Shown here: positions 11,443-23,345 of the stretch, one piece after another
Position numbering within the stretch: position 1 is the first letter of the stretch
How the letters are laid out: every line of letters starts with the position of its first letter
Source: Zingiber officinale
Taxonomy: Eukaryota; Streptophyta; Magnoliopsida; Zingiberales; Zingiberaceae
Assembly: GCF_018446385.1 (NCBI RefSeq)
Contig: NC_055988.1
Span: 161,150,209 to 161,214,208, forward strand
Direction: 5' to 3'
DNA: 64,000 bases
Position numbers and translations under genes: made by a program
The notes under the pieces: model-generated
What the model was told of the DNA's origin: nothing
Database searches by the model: none
Seen by the model: the letters and a program-made list of their open reading frames with translations, nothing else

Positions 11443-11640
11443 CGGCAATTTACCAAAAGGCGTTGCTTGTATTTTGTATTTACCAAAAAGAGCATCGTAG
11501 GTTCGTATTTACCAAAAGGGGCAGTTTAACAAATTCAATTCCCAGATTACCCTTCTGGCTACCTGGCAACCACCTTTTTCAGTCATCATTTTCCAAGCAT
11601 TCAAGGCACAAATTGAATTGAAAATTAATTTATGGTTCGG
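11443..11640 (+). repeat. MULE left terminal inverted repeat
   Basis: The outer part has three copies of TTTACCAAAAGG-like 12-mers at 11449, 11479 and 11508. The inner part (about 11550-11640, with 'ttcagtcatcattttccaagcatt') matches the reverse complement of 56385-56450 imperfectly. The TIR therefore extends for roughly 190 bases but is diverged. Confidence 0.8.
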
Positions 11641-12221
11641 ATGCATGTCATCTCACCGTCTCACTCCCTCTATCCCTCTGTGTGGTTTTATAAACATGAA
11701 AGAAATATGAACCCTGCGCTTGCCATTACTGCTCGTGTTGGTTGGCGGGATTGCAATAGACTAGTTAGGTTTTTGGGATATTGGCGTAAGAGTTTCAAGA
11801 GTAGACCAAAGGACAACTGCAGTTAAGAACATCAGCCGAGAAGAACAAACTTCTTGCAAGAGGAAAATTAGTAGAAGAATACATTTAAAGATTTAGACAT
11901 GTATGTATAGATTTATTACTGTAAATTAGGGTAGTGATGGTAAATAAAAATTACAGTATTGTAGCAAAGGGTGGTGGAAAAAATGTTTGCAATGGTTTAT
12001 TTAGGTTGTGTGGGGAATTAATATTCAACAGCACCTACAATATGATGTAATAGAATACTTAATCAATTTAAGTCTTGTTAGTTTCTGAGGTTGATAGTTA
12101 AGTTTGGCTAACCATTTTTTATTTAGGGTTAAGGGTTTAGTTAGTGGTGGTCCTAGTTTACAAGAATTATCTACTTTAGTAGGGCCCTGATATCATCGAT
12201 ATTAGGTCCAACGTGGGCCTG
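11641..12221. other. MULE 5' non-coding region
   Basis: No convincing gene. It contains one copy of the GGCCCA-type palindrome (12183-12226, 'gggccctgatatcatcgat' onward), in which the next LTR inserted. A 64-codon open frame at 11632-11826 resembles nothing I recognise. Confidence 0.5.
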
Positions 12222-12365
12222 ATATCTGTTGGTGCGGTTAGCATTAACGGTCTAACTCAGGTTTTGATGAATGGCAAATCAGGTTAAGTTAGGTTTGTCA
12301 TTGTCTAACACTCTAATAGAGTGTGCAGGCGAAGTTTAGATAGGTCGACAGACTGAACAGATGTT

Positions 12366-12618
12366 TGGCACGAAGCCCAGCTAGGTCAACGGGTCGACCA
12401 TATAACTGGCACGAAGTCCAAGCGGGTTGACGGGCTGACCGGACATTTGGCACGAAGCCCATCTAGGTCAACGGGCCGACCGGATAGCTGGCACGAAGTC
12501 CAAGCGGGTCGACGGCCTGACCGGACGCTTGGCACGAAGTCCAGCTAGGTCGACGGGCTGACCGGATAGCTGGCGAGAAGTCCAGACAGGTCGAAGGGCT
12601 GACCGGACGTCTGGCAGG
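12366..12618. repeat. Hairpin array with changing outer stems
   Basis: Six units of about 40 bases with the layout GAAGTCC-stem-GGTCGACGGGCTGACC-GGA-stem'-GGCAC. Outer stems: CCAAGCG/CGCTTGG (12500-12506 with 12526-12532) and CCAGCTA/TAGCTGG (12541-12547 with 12567-12573) are both perfect over 7 bases yet differ in sequence. The inner GGTC..GACC is constant. Other units have one or two mismatches. Confidence 0.88.
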
Positions 12619-12741
12619 TGAGTAAAGGTAAGTCACTGGAAGGGAGTGATTGTGAGGACGCATTCCCGGGAAGGGAACTTAGGCGCCGATCCGACTTAGA
12701 ACCATTTCGGAACTCTAAGTCGAGATCTCGACTAGATTCCG

Positions 12742-15700
12742 TGTAACAACCCAAATTTCCTCATTTCGAGTTCTAAAAGTAATTTAACAATATTTAAAAA
12801 TGCTATAAAAAAAATCTAGAGATTTTTAAAAATTTTTAGAGTATTTTTATGCAATTTTTGGAGGTCGTTTGGTATTTTTACTAAACGAAGGAAGTTTTGA
12901 CAAAAAATGTCCAAGTCGAGTTTTAAACCCACGACCTTTGACTCGGTCAAAACCCGGTCGACCAAGTGTGCCAGCGGTCATTACTGATCAGATAAAGGAT
13001 GAATAATATTTAAGCAGTAGTTAAGGGAACAGGAAATAATTGGGAAAAAAAAAGAGTTCGGCTGAGGAATCGAACCTACGACCTTTGACTCGGTCAAAAC
13101 CCGACTGACCAAGTGTTCACGCGGCCGTTGTTGAATAAGGAAAGAGTGACAAATATTTAAGGTATAGTATTTAATAAAAAAAACCCTAGTTACAAAAGAG
13201 AGCTTAATTTTCTCCCGAAACCTATTCTCTTTCTCTCCTTCCTCTCGCGTCGGCGCTTCTCTCGGGCGAAAACGCAGAAGCAGCTAGGGCACGATTCCGG
13301 CGGCCGACGAGGGGATTCTCCGGAGGTTCTTCACCAGTACAAGGTTCCCTCGTCGAGGCGGAGCCGTGAGCACAAGAAGAGACCGAGAGCTCGACTTCTC
13401 CGGAAACCCTAGAGTCTTTGCTTCGGTTGTAAGTCCAAGAACGTCATTGTAAGTTGCTTCTCACTTGCAGTAGGAGTAGCTCCCGAAGTCTTGTTCTTTT
13501 TGATTTTCAAAGTATGTCTGAAAGGTGCTGTTTTGAATTTGCTACCATGAATCACAAAGGAAGGAAGTAAATGGTTTAGATTTGGAGCTTGCGGTTCAAT
13601 TTCGTTGAGTTTACATGCATGTGGATTAGACCTTCAGGCCTTATAATTTTGAGTTTCATGTTCAAAATTTTAATTGTGGTTACTTTAATGGGTAGATCAG
13701 TTTGAGCAAAGAGAAAGGGGTAGGGTAGTTTCCGTTAGAGGTTGCTGTCCATTTGTTTTCTGTGGACAGACAGTGAGCACAAAGATGTGCTTGACTAGTA
13801 TGTAGTTTCTTTGTGGACACTACAATGAATAGCTATATGTAGCACTTTGGTCTCTTTTGGTTCTCCTGCCGTGCCACTAAACAGAAGGACCAGATTGTTC
13901 AAATTAAGTTTATCCAAATCCTGCAAACAGTAAAATGACACTAGAAACCTTAATTACTGTTTCTAGAGCATCAAAATTTGAGTGATTCAAGAAATGAAAA
14001 CCAAATTCACATATATTCTAACAGCCAAAAGGTCAATTGCTTACCAGAATAATAAACAAACAACAAGGGTTGTTTCCTTCTTTGGATACTTTGTGTGTAT
14101 TTGCAGAAAGGCTCTTGCTAGCTTCTAAGTTAGTATCAGATAAATTTAATTGCCATGCTTTTAGGGTCACAAGTCTTCCACCATCTTCATGCATCAATTT
14201 CTTTTATAGAAATTGTATTTTATTCTCCTTATGCCTTGCTATGCTGGAAACGATTCAGAATTTGCAGACCTGTTGAGAGCATGCTTTAGTGTAACATGTG
14301 TTAACTTTGATAGCAGCAGTAATTTTCCCTTAGGCTATGCTCGGTTAGAAACAAATCAACATGAGTAGATCCATTAGGTTCTTGTTCTAGTATGCCATGA
14401 AACAAAACAAGCTTTACATAGGTTTGAAGAGAAGATCCCAACAGGTTTTAGCATGAGTTGGAGTTTACTGTACAGTTTCAGATTTTCTTTTAGTATTTAG
14501 TTTAAGTTCTGTTATATGTATTTCAGTTTTGGTATAAGGTTTATGTCTCTAGTTCTAGTTTGTTTTCCCTTAGAAGATTAGAAGCTTATCCATGCTTAAC
14601 TCAACTTACAAAGCTAGTAAATATTAGATGCATAAGAGTGTGTTTAATTTCTGTTTTTAAGAGTTAATTATTATGAGGATTGTATTATAAGTTTCTTCAT
14701 AGTATGTTTTCATAAATGGTTTTATGAGATAGTTCTATGCTTTTAGGTTGCTTGTGACCTTAAACAGATTCAGTTTTGTTGGTTTAGCATTGGAATAGCT
14801 AGAGATTATTGAATAGCATGCATTCTTTGCTCTTCTTCTTTATCTCTGTTGTAGCAAGATTTAAGGTTTTAATTCCAACAAGTTTTAGATTTAGTTTAAG
14901 CTTGTATGATATGCAGATCTTTACAAGTATAGTATGCAGAATAGTATGCAAATTTTATAAGTATAGTAAGCAGATTTTTGGTTTAAGCATTTCAAAGTTA
15001 GAATTTGCTTAAACATTTCAGTTTCTTTTTAAAGAAGTATTCTTTTAAAAGTATTAACAAGTATAAGAAAGATAAAGAAAAGAAAGAAGAAGGCCAAGAC
15101 CTTAAATAGATCCCAAAGTCAAGACTTTAGGGATTTTGGCACATAAGGTGCTTGTTAAAATGTCAAGACATTTAAAGAGGAAGTAAATAAGTATTTTATT
15201 TTTTAAGAGGCTAGTACCCGACTTCCGAGGTTGTCGTTAAACAAATCCAGGTGACCAATTCCCAGGTCTTGGCCCTGGTAAGACCGAGGTTTTTACCCTT
15301 GTAGAACTGGTGGCTCGCTACCTCAGTCTCTATTAGGGAGCGCGCTTTAGTACTACGCCTGGGCCCAAGAGAAGTTGATTACTATTTTGAAGTATTATAA
15401 GTATAAGCTTTTGAACAAGTAAAATAAGTTCCACATAAGTATATAAGTATAAAAGAATAAGTTTTAAACAAGTGAGATAAAAGAATAAGTTTAGAACAAA
15501 TGAAATAAGTTTCACTTTGTTTTAAAATCAATAAGTTTAGCTTTCTTTTGTGCTAGCATATTATTTAGATTAGCTTACTGTTATTTGTTATTAGAAGAGC
15601 ATGAGTAGTTTTACATGTTTAGCATTTCAGTATGTTTGATTCCTTTGCTATTAGAGGAGCATGAGTAGCTTTACATGTTTAGCATTTCAGCCTGATTAGT

Positions 15701-16391
15701 TTATTGAGCATGATTAGCTTTACCTTTCAGCATGCAGTTTTATCCTTGTATATCATGAGTATGCAGTTTATAGTGCTTTGCTATTAATTATGCATGAGCA
15801 GATTTATTTAGTTTCTAGTTTCTTCTCGTATACATGCACATTCGTGTTTTTGTGAGTTAGATAGCGCTTACTAAGCAAATTTTGCTTATATATTGCATTT
15901 CCTCTTACTGCAGTTAAAGGAAAGGAAAAGATTTAGTAAGGAAGGCGACAAGGTGGTTCGGATGGTGTGTGATGCTAGGACTGTGGGAGAGACTTGGGAA
16001 GTTATTGAGTTTCCGTGTTAGTGGATAAGAAATAATTGAGTTATACTTTATGGTTTATGTCATCTGAGATTGTATTTTATATCCCATGTTTTTATTGAGT
16101 TCGTTCGTGTTTTAGATTGCATGCTGTGATGAGTTTCCGTTTAATAAGTAGATATTTTGGTGTTTGACACTTATTAAACTGCATGGGTGTTTGATGCATG
16201 TTCCAGCCACCTGTGGCTGATGTATATATTTATGTATCTCAGTTTATGGTCACCGGTACAGGGGAGACTCTGCCAAAATTTTTCGGTAAGGACTCCTCGT
16301 GGTTTCGATCATACCGGTTAAGTAGAGTCAGTAGTTAAGTAACGGTCACCCTTAGAGAGTAGTAGTAGTAGTAAGAAGCGTGGTCTTTACA
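12742..16391 (+). mobile_element. Solo chromovirus-type gypsy LTR (3.65 kb)
   Basis: Bounded by TGTAACAACCC and GTCTTTACA with the 5-bp TSD TTCCG (12737-12741 and 16392-16396). The 3' part shares phrases with the LTR of the gypsy element at 18124 ('tacaggggaga..ctgcc'), which suggests a related chromovirus. No gag or pol sequence lies inside. A pyrimidine-rich leader around 13190-13450 may be the transcribed start region. Confidence 0.82.
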
Positions 16392-17062
16392 TTCCGGTCT
16401 TGGAGAGACGGAATCTAATTAATACTCTTTCTATCAAATTATAAACTGTGCTAATACTTTGTTTTGCAGGATATACATTGTATATTTTCCTCGGACTAAC
16501 CTTGTCTTACAGGAGAAGGAGTTTTTGGAGAAAGGTGGTTCGGGCACCCGGAGGGGATCCGGGCGCTTGGAGGCAAAATGTTATCACTTCGCGGTGTCGA
16601 CACGTGGAGCTTCCTGGTTGGCTCAGCTACGTCACTTCAGGGTGCCCCGATGGGTTGCGGGCACCCCGAACCTCCTATATAAGGAGGGTCAAGGCTGGAG
16701 CTTCAACAACAACTCGGAACAAACAATCTGCTCTACTGTGCTCCTGTGACGCCGCGAGTCTACTCCGACAAAGCGCTATCTTCAGTTTATTTCTTTTCAT
16801 TTTGTCGGTATTTTCTTTTCTATCAGTTCTTGTACTTCAATCTTGTAATTCCATTTTCGAATTGATAGTGATTGCCCAACGAAAGTACTCAACGAGTACG
16901 GGCCTTGGAGTAGGAGTCGACACAGGCTCCGAAGTAAGTAAAAAGGTTCTGTGTTAGCGTTGCATTTACTTTTCTGTTGTGCTTAACTCTTTTCGACGAT
17001 TTGTTTTGTAAATCGATATTCACCCCCCCCCCCTCTATCGAACTTCATGATCCAACAATATC

Positions 17063-17366
17063 ATCGATATCAGGCCCAACATGGGTCTGATATCATCTAT
17101 ATCAGGCCCAACGCGATCTTTGGTTAAAAGTTTGCTTTTACATCATATAGATCTTTTCCTCGCTCAACCCTTCCTATTACATCACTTGATTATGTAGTTG
17201 AAAATTGACTTAATTAGTTTGGAATTTATTTATCAGGGACGATCATATAACCGAAGAAATTCTCTCTGAGATATGGAATACACTTGATACAAATTGAAAC
17301 ATTGGAAATAGAGCTAATGTAGAGGTATCCAGAACAAATATTCCATCATCTTCGCAGTATAGTTGT
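17063..17366. other. MULE non-coding region upstream of transposase
   Basis: Continues the GGCCCA-type motif (17063-17115: 'tcatcgatatcaggcccaac' and a second copy ending 'aggcccaacgcg'), then AT-rich sequence. The transposase coding start could lie near 17230-17366, but I cannot fix it. Confidence 0.5.
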
Positions 17367-18123
17367 ATGCCTAACACAAATAGAAATAGAAGCAGTAATT
17401 TCACATCTGATCTAAATGAAGAAGCTAGTATTCAAGAAGATGAAGTTCTAAATCCCTGTACAACACTTGCTGATTACTTTGAGCCTACTTGGAGTGAGGA
17501 GAAAGGGTATTATAACCGAATTGGAGAGAAATTGCAATGTAATACAGATGTACAAGAATTCTTAGCTGATAATATGCAGATTGAACAATATGAAATATCT
17601 CCAGAGCAGTACAGTGACTTAGAGGAGGAGTTCCCAATAGCTGATGATCCATATATTCTAAATTCTCGATTGCTCTAAAGGCCAATTGAAGAGGCAACAG
17701 ATGAGCATGAATTTTTTGTTGGACAGATTTTTCCTTCTCGACAAGAGTTCAAGAATGCACTTGTGAAACATGCCATAGTTAAACATATGAGATATAACCC
17801 AGTTGACACTCAGAAAAATAAAGTAAAAGTCGTCTGCTTCTATCAACCTTGTAAATGGAGAGTAGTTGCCTGGGGGGATGTAGAGTTCATTGTTACGAAA
17901 TATATAAAGGAACACCAATGTGGCACCATTAGGGAAAGTGATCATCATCAAGCATGCTCTTCATCCTTTGTAGCTTCTTTTGTTGAAGAGCAATTTCTTT
18001 CTATGAACAATACAAGCCAAGTATGATTATAGCAGATATAAAAGCTAGGTTTGGAGTGACCATATCATACAGAAAAGCATACATAGCTCGAGAGAAAGCG
18101 ATGAAGAAAGTCGTTGGAGATTA
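17367..18123 (+). pseudogene. MULE transposase (MURA), N-terminal fragment
   Basis: Contains an acidic leader (NLNEEASIQEDE type) and the MuDR DNA-binding domain: EHEFFVGQIFPSRQEFKNAL, VKVVCFYQPCKWRVVAWG and KYIKEHQCGTI with its C..C..H..C pattern (about 17710-17930). A TAA stop near 17676 and a frame change near 18015 break it. The last part, with IIADIKARFGVTISYRKAY, is in another frame. The gypsy B insertion (TSD GATTA, 18119-18123) then cuts the gene. Confidence 0.85.
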
Positions 18124-21100
18124 TGTGAGATCTCGGAAAATTTAAATAAATAGGGTTATTGCAGAAATAGCCTTATAAAATTTTTCCGGAATTTTTAGAA
18201 ATTTTCTGGGAATTTTCCGGAGCTCGTACGACGGGTTTTGCGGGGATTAGTTTCGGGTACGGATAAAGCCGAGTTGGGATACCCGTTTAAATGAGGAAAT
18301 GGTTATTTATATAATTCCTTTTTCCTTATTTCTTTTCCCCCAAAACTGCCGATCCCTACTTGCCTTCCCCGATCTCCCCTCTTCCTCTTCCTCTCTCTGT
18401 TCTCTCGCGGACGGGCGACGCCGAAGCAAGCCGAGAGCTCCGGTGATCTCCTTCGGCCGGCATCGACGCCTAGTAAGCCCAGATCCAGCCGAAGCCTCCT
18501 CCTCCTCACTCTAATCTTTCTGAAGACTCTCACGGGGACGAACCGACGCCGAGCGTGGACGAGTCGACGCCGACGATCGCCGGTGTAGATCTATCTGCGA
18601 AGCTTGGAGAGGTGCCCTAGTCCGGATTTGTGCCACTCGATCGCCGGCGTGGGTAAGCTAGCCTTAACCGAAAACCCCTCTTCCCGATTTGCCTCTTGAT
18701 TCATCACTGGACACTTGTTGATTCAAGGGTTTAGCTAGATTAGGGTTCTTCTTTTGGAATTGACTCTTTTTGTGCTGGATTCTTTCCCTGATCGGATTGG
18801 TCATCTTCTTGTGGTTGGTTTAGGTTTCGGTTGAAGATGATGGGATCAATCGAGTTGTCGAGCAGAGGCTTGAAGGTTTATTGTGTGATCTGTGATCTCC
18901 AATCTTGTGATTGATCAGTCTTCTCTTTGATTGATTCCGGCCACCACATCCTTGGCAACAGATTAGTACGCTTAAGGTAAGGTTAGATTATTAATTAGGT
19001 TGTTACTTGAATTTGGAATATCCACTTCTTGATGTTATCTTGATCCGAATGGTAGGGGAGAAATCCAGCAGGGAGGTTGTGTTCTGGAGGTGAGCGATAG
19101 GGATCTTGGACCTTATCTTCCTTGCTGCTGATTAAGGTCACGATTAAGGTAAGATTAGGGTGTGTGATCTTTGATTTCCATGGTTTGATCTACTATTTGA
19201 TCCAAATGAATCTACCAGTGAGGTGAAGTTCTGGATTGTGAAGTAAACCCAGCAGAGAGGATCAGTAGGCTGTGAGCTGTCCTGTTTCTGTGGATTTAGA
19301 ATTGGGTGCTGTGGTGTTCTTGATCCAACATCAACAGGGGCTGTGAGCTTGAGGTATGGTGTAAGGATTTTCGATCTTAGTTGTAGATCATGGTGTGATT
19401 TGAATTCTAGATGATCTTGTTCTAGATTGGAATTAGGGTTTTACTTAGTTATTTATGTGGAGGGATTTTGATACATGTTGTAATTAGTTGTTAAATTGCG
19501 TAGATGTAATTGTGTAGAATAAATCCAATGAAATAGTTAGGGTTAGGGTAATTAACCCTAATCAACCGTTGGATTTCTAATCTAATTGGTGATTAGGGAT
19601 TAGGTAACTAACCCTAATCGACCATTAGATTTAAATTGGTAAGTTGTGATTGTGGTGATTAGGGTTTTGCCCTAATTTAGTTTTGGGAATTTTATTTAGC
19701 TATTTCATTTGGATTTAGCTAAATAAAATATATATGTTGTTTGACACAGGATTCTGATTCGAGACAGGCGTCTCGACGACTTGGATTTGGATTGTACCAT
19801 CTATTTGAGGCGGGTACCCTTTGACTTATCTTGTTGATATTGTCTTGTGATATGTGCAGTTTATATATGTTTACTAGTAATTGGTAGATCTTTCTCTTCT
19901 CTGGTTATAGTTTATTCTATACCTGTAGGCGATTATTAGCGATTGGTAGTTAGCATATTCCCTGGTTTAGTTACTTGATACTTGATACATGTTGCTACGA
20001 TTAACATCTATACCTTAGTCTAGCATGCTTTTCTTTCTTACTATGCTTATCTGTGTTCATAGAGATGCATATCTATAGTGCTCTACTCTACTGGATTAGT
20101 TGCTTTACATGTGTGATACATGCTCTTGGATTCATGATACTTACATCATTGTTATATGTGATGTCTTTGGATTTATGCTGTTTATATCATGGTTATATAT
20201 ACGCGTTTACCTTTTGGGCACACACATATATGGAGGAGGCTATGTTCAGGTATGTCATATTGTAGCCGCATGCACCATATCGCATGATTGCATGCTGGGC
20301 GATTGACGACTCCATTATTGTTGAGCTCGTCGGCCGGCTACATAGGCCTGCACACAACGTGTTTCACTGCATGGGTAGTGGCACAGCACAGTAGGGTGTG
20401 TATGGCAGTAGCTCTGTAGTGCTCCGCTGGTCCGCTCATGGGTAGTGTGACTGCAGCGTGGTAGCAGCCAGGATCCCTCCCCGTCATCGCGTACCGGGAG
20501 TTGAGAGCATTGCGCTCCCTCACTATGTTTGAGGTAGGAGGATAGGTGTACTCCGAAAGCATCCCGTCCACTCGGTCACTCTTCAGGGGTAGTGACTCGG
20601 TCTCACCATTGTGTGTGAGATGGTGACTGGTTGACAGGGGTGACCATGTCATATTGCATCATATGCACGGATTGCATTCGTTATGATTGATGCATTTTGG
20701 TGATTGCATATGATTGACATGCATACAGGAGTTATGCAATCGTGATTTATTCTGACTTTATTTCCTTTATCAAGCTCTGATATTACTTTATTTGATTATG
20801 CCTCTTCTTATTATGCTATGCTTCTTCTATTGTGGTCACTGCATTTTATTCAGTTATGCATATGTGTTATACTGATAGGAGACTGTACTATAGGCTTTAT
20901 GGTTTAGGAGGCTGTACCTTAGGATATTATTGGTAGTTATATATTGCTGTACATGTCTATTGGATTACCTGCTGAGTTCATTGAACTCACCCCGTTTTTA
21001 TTACCATTTCAGGTTGAGGCCGTCGGAGATATTCCAGTCGCTAGCCCCATTAGCGCGAGGATTTTCTTTGTCGGATTTATTCTGCTTTTGCGTCTTATAT

Positions 21101-21465
21101 ACTGGTATTGTGGGTTTGTATTGTGGACTTTATGTCGAACCTTTGGGTTTGCTGCTTTTGTTTTCCGCTGCAGATTTTCACACTACTTCGTGGATTTGTT
21201 TTCTTCGTTGTAGTGGAGTATGATGTGTACGTATATCTTTGTTGGTTTTATATCGTTCTTCCTTATTAAACTACGTGGATTGAGTATATGTTGAGCTGTG
21301 TGGAATATTGATATAAACTGCGTGGTTTGTTTCTTATTTGTACTGTATTGTTCCGGCCGAGTGTGGCCGAGGTATAGATATATGTATACTGAGATTCATA
21401 TTGTCCGTCGTACAGGGGAGATGCTGCCGAAATTTCTTCGGACAGGGACTACCTGGGGCGTGACA
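18124..21465 (+). repeat. 5' LTR of gypsy B (3.34 kb)
   Basis: Starts TGTGAGATCTCGG and ends GGGGCGTGACA. It contains a TATA box TATATAA at 18308-18314, followed by a C-rich leader, and a telomere-like stretch ('gttagggttaggg', 'aaccctaatc') at 19540-19625. It is nearly identical to the 3' LTR outside the block 20200-20860. Confidence 0.95.
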
Positions 21466-21472
21466 ATTTATT

Positions 21473-21485
21473 TGGTATCAGAGCC
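21473..21485 (+). other. Primer binding site of gypsy B
   Basis: TGGTATCAGAGCC, complementary to initiator methionine tRNA, seven bases after the 5' LTR. A second copy of 'tttggtatcagagc' at 21545-21558 is a local duplication. Confidence 0.9.
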
Positions 21486-21849
21486 AGGCTCACGATACTT
21501 GCTCTTCGTTTTGGATTTTCGAGATGTTATCTGATACCAATTTATTTGGTATCAGAGCAAAGTTTTGCGATACCTACTTGTCGGGTTTCGGATTTACGAT
21601 GCTTACTTTCGTGAGCCTTTCTCGGTATTTTCGGATTGTACGGATTTTCGTCGATTTTCTCGTTTCGGAGTTTCGAGGCATTTTGACGAGGTTTTATTGG
21701 ATCTATTTGGGGGCTATGCAGCGACAGGATATCTCCAGACGGCAAATAGGTAAATCAGGTAATTTTATAGTTTTCATACCTGTAGTGATTTCTGGATAAC
21801 ATTTTTACATATATGATACGTGTTCTAGTACTTAAACGTGGTCGCACAT

Positions 21850-23345
21850 GTATGAGGGCGATCGATTCTCTAGAGACAGAGTCTCCAGAGAGTTCTGTTA
21901 GGGTTGAGCCTGTCCGTCAGGGATAGACTCCTCAGGGTATTGTGACCACGTTAGACTGTCAGATCCTGGCGGTTCCGACTTCAGAGGTATCTACCTCGCC
22001 TGTACCGCCAGTAGTACCTACAGGGTACTCGGCACCTTCTCTAGCCGTGCCTAATGCGTACTCGGTACCACCACAGACATCTGTGCTGGTTACTACATAC
22101 TCGGTACCTGCACCAGCAGTACCGGTTACATCTTACCTGGTACCGCCCATCGTACCTTTAGTCGTCCCTACTTATGCCTACTCTGTAGTTCCACTAGTGG
22201 TTCCTACCCTGTTTATGTGGCAGCACTAGTGGTACCTCTTCCAACCTATCCATCAGTACCACCCATAAGATCAACTCCAGTGATTCTGCCCAGTACCGCA
22301 GCGATATCTACGGATATGGTTGTGGCACGAGCATGGATCCCAGCCTTGGCGGAGTTGGTGAAAAGCCAATTCACGCTATTTCACGGGGAGACTGATCCGA
22401 GCGTGGCTCAATCTTGGATAGAGTCTATGGAGCGGACATTCTTTTACATGGCCTGCTCCGAGTGGGAGAAGGCTGAGCTGGCTTCTTACCACTTACGAGA
22501 CGAGGCAGAGATCTGGTGGGACACACAACGCTCGATTATAGGCGAGCAGCATGTTATATATACGAGATTTAGAGAGGCATTCGAGAGTCAGTGTTTTCCC
22601 TGGGCATATCAGATGACACGTCGGCGGGATTTCCTGAGTCTTCGACAGAATAACCGCTCAGTGATGGAGTATAATGCCGAATTTAACCGGTTGGCCGGAT
22701 TCTGTCCTGAGTTGGTTGGCGATGACAGATCTCGTATGCTTTAGTTTATCCAGGGACTGGACGAGCATCTTCAGGTGTATATTGCCGATTTTGGTCAGTC
22801 ATCATATACAGAGGCTCTGGATAGAGCTCTTATGATTTAGGCAGCTCAGTAGAGAGCAAATACAGATAAGAAAAGAAAGTAGACTGATCGGACTTCCGGA
22901 CGGATCCAGCAGCCACAGACTACTGGGCAGCAGCAGAGAAATCACCCTCAGACGGGTCAGAGTACTTCTGGGTCATCTAGTCGACCCCAGAAGTCCGGAC
23001 GATCTTCATCAGGACGTTCCCGGTCTTCTTAGCAGAACCGGAAATAGTCCACCGGTGACTCTCACTGCATCCGATGCGGGTCTCGAGATCACATCATCTC
23101 TGCATGTGCTCTGGGACAGTCAATTTGCTATTATTGCAAACTGCCTGGACATTTGAGCCGAGGCTGTTCGCTGAAGGCTCAGCATGTAGCTTCCGGAGTT
23201 TCTGTTCCGGGAGGACAGTTTGGTCAGTCCGGGACTCAGCGAGGCGGGTCGAAAGCCCAATCTTCGCATCGTCAGCAGGGGGCAGCTCCTCCTGCAACAA
23301 CTGCATATGGCATGCACGAGCAGGAGCATTCTGGTGTCCTTGTGG
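21850..23345 (+). pseudogene. Gypsy B gag, with stops
   Basis: An unusually Pro/Val/Tyr-rich N-terminal half (repeats like VPPVVPTGYS and PAVPVTSYLVP) is followed by the retrotransposon gag domain (22340-22740: SWIESMERTFFYMACSEWEK, then REAFESQCFP and MEYNAEFNRLAGFCPE). A basic Gln-rich region and CCHC knuckles (CIRCGSRDHIISAC and CYYCKLPGHLSRGC) run to about 23180. At least five stops (for example at 22742-22744) and a frame change near 22220 prevent translation of full Gag. Confidence 0.88.

Larger units (their letters stand above)
12227..17057 (+). mobile_element. SIRE-like solo LTR carrying a nested LTR
   Basis: Starts TGTTGGTGCGGTTAGC and ends GATCCAACA, flanked by the 5-bp TSD ATATC (12222-12226 and 17058-17062). 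Without the nested insertion it is about 1.18 kb. It has a hairpin array (12366-12618), a TATA box (TATATAA, 16676-16682) and a C-rich end (about 17025-17036). No internal retrotransposon genes are present, so it is read as a solo LTR left by LTR-LTR recombination. Confidence 0.87.

Noticed and set aside
16448-16957. 169-codon open frame
   Set aside because: It lies across the promoter and leader part of a SIRE-like LTR, with a TATA box inside it.
18299-18514. Ser/Leu-rich open frame repeated at 26315-26530
   Set aside because: It occurs in both LTRs of gypsy B in the C-rich leader, so it is non-coding LTR sequence.
21473-21560. tRNA-like 'tggtatcagagc' segments
   Set aside because: They are primer binding sites next to LTRs, not tRNA genes; no cloverleaf is present.
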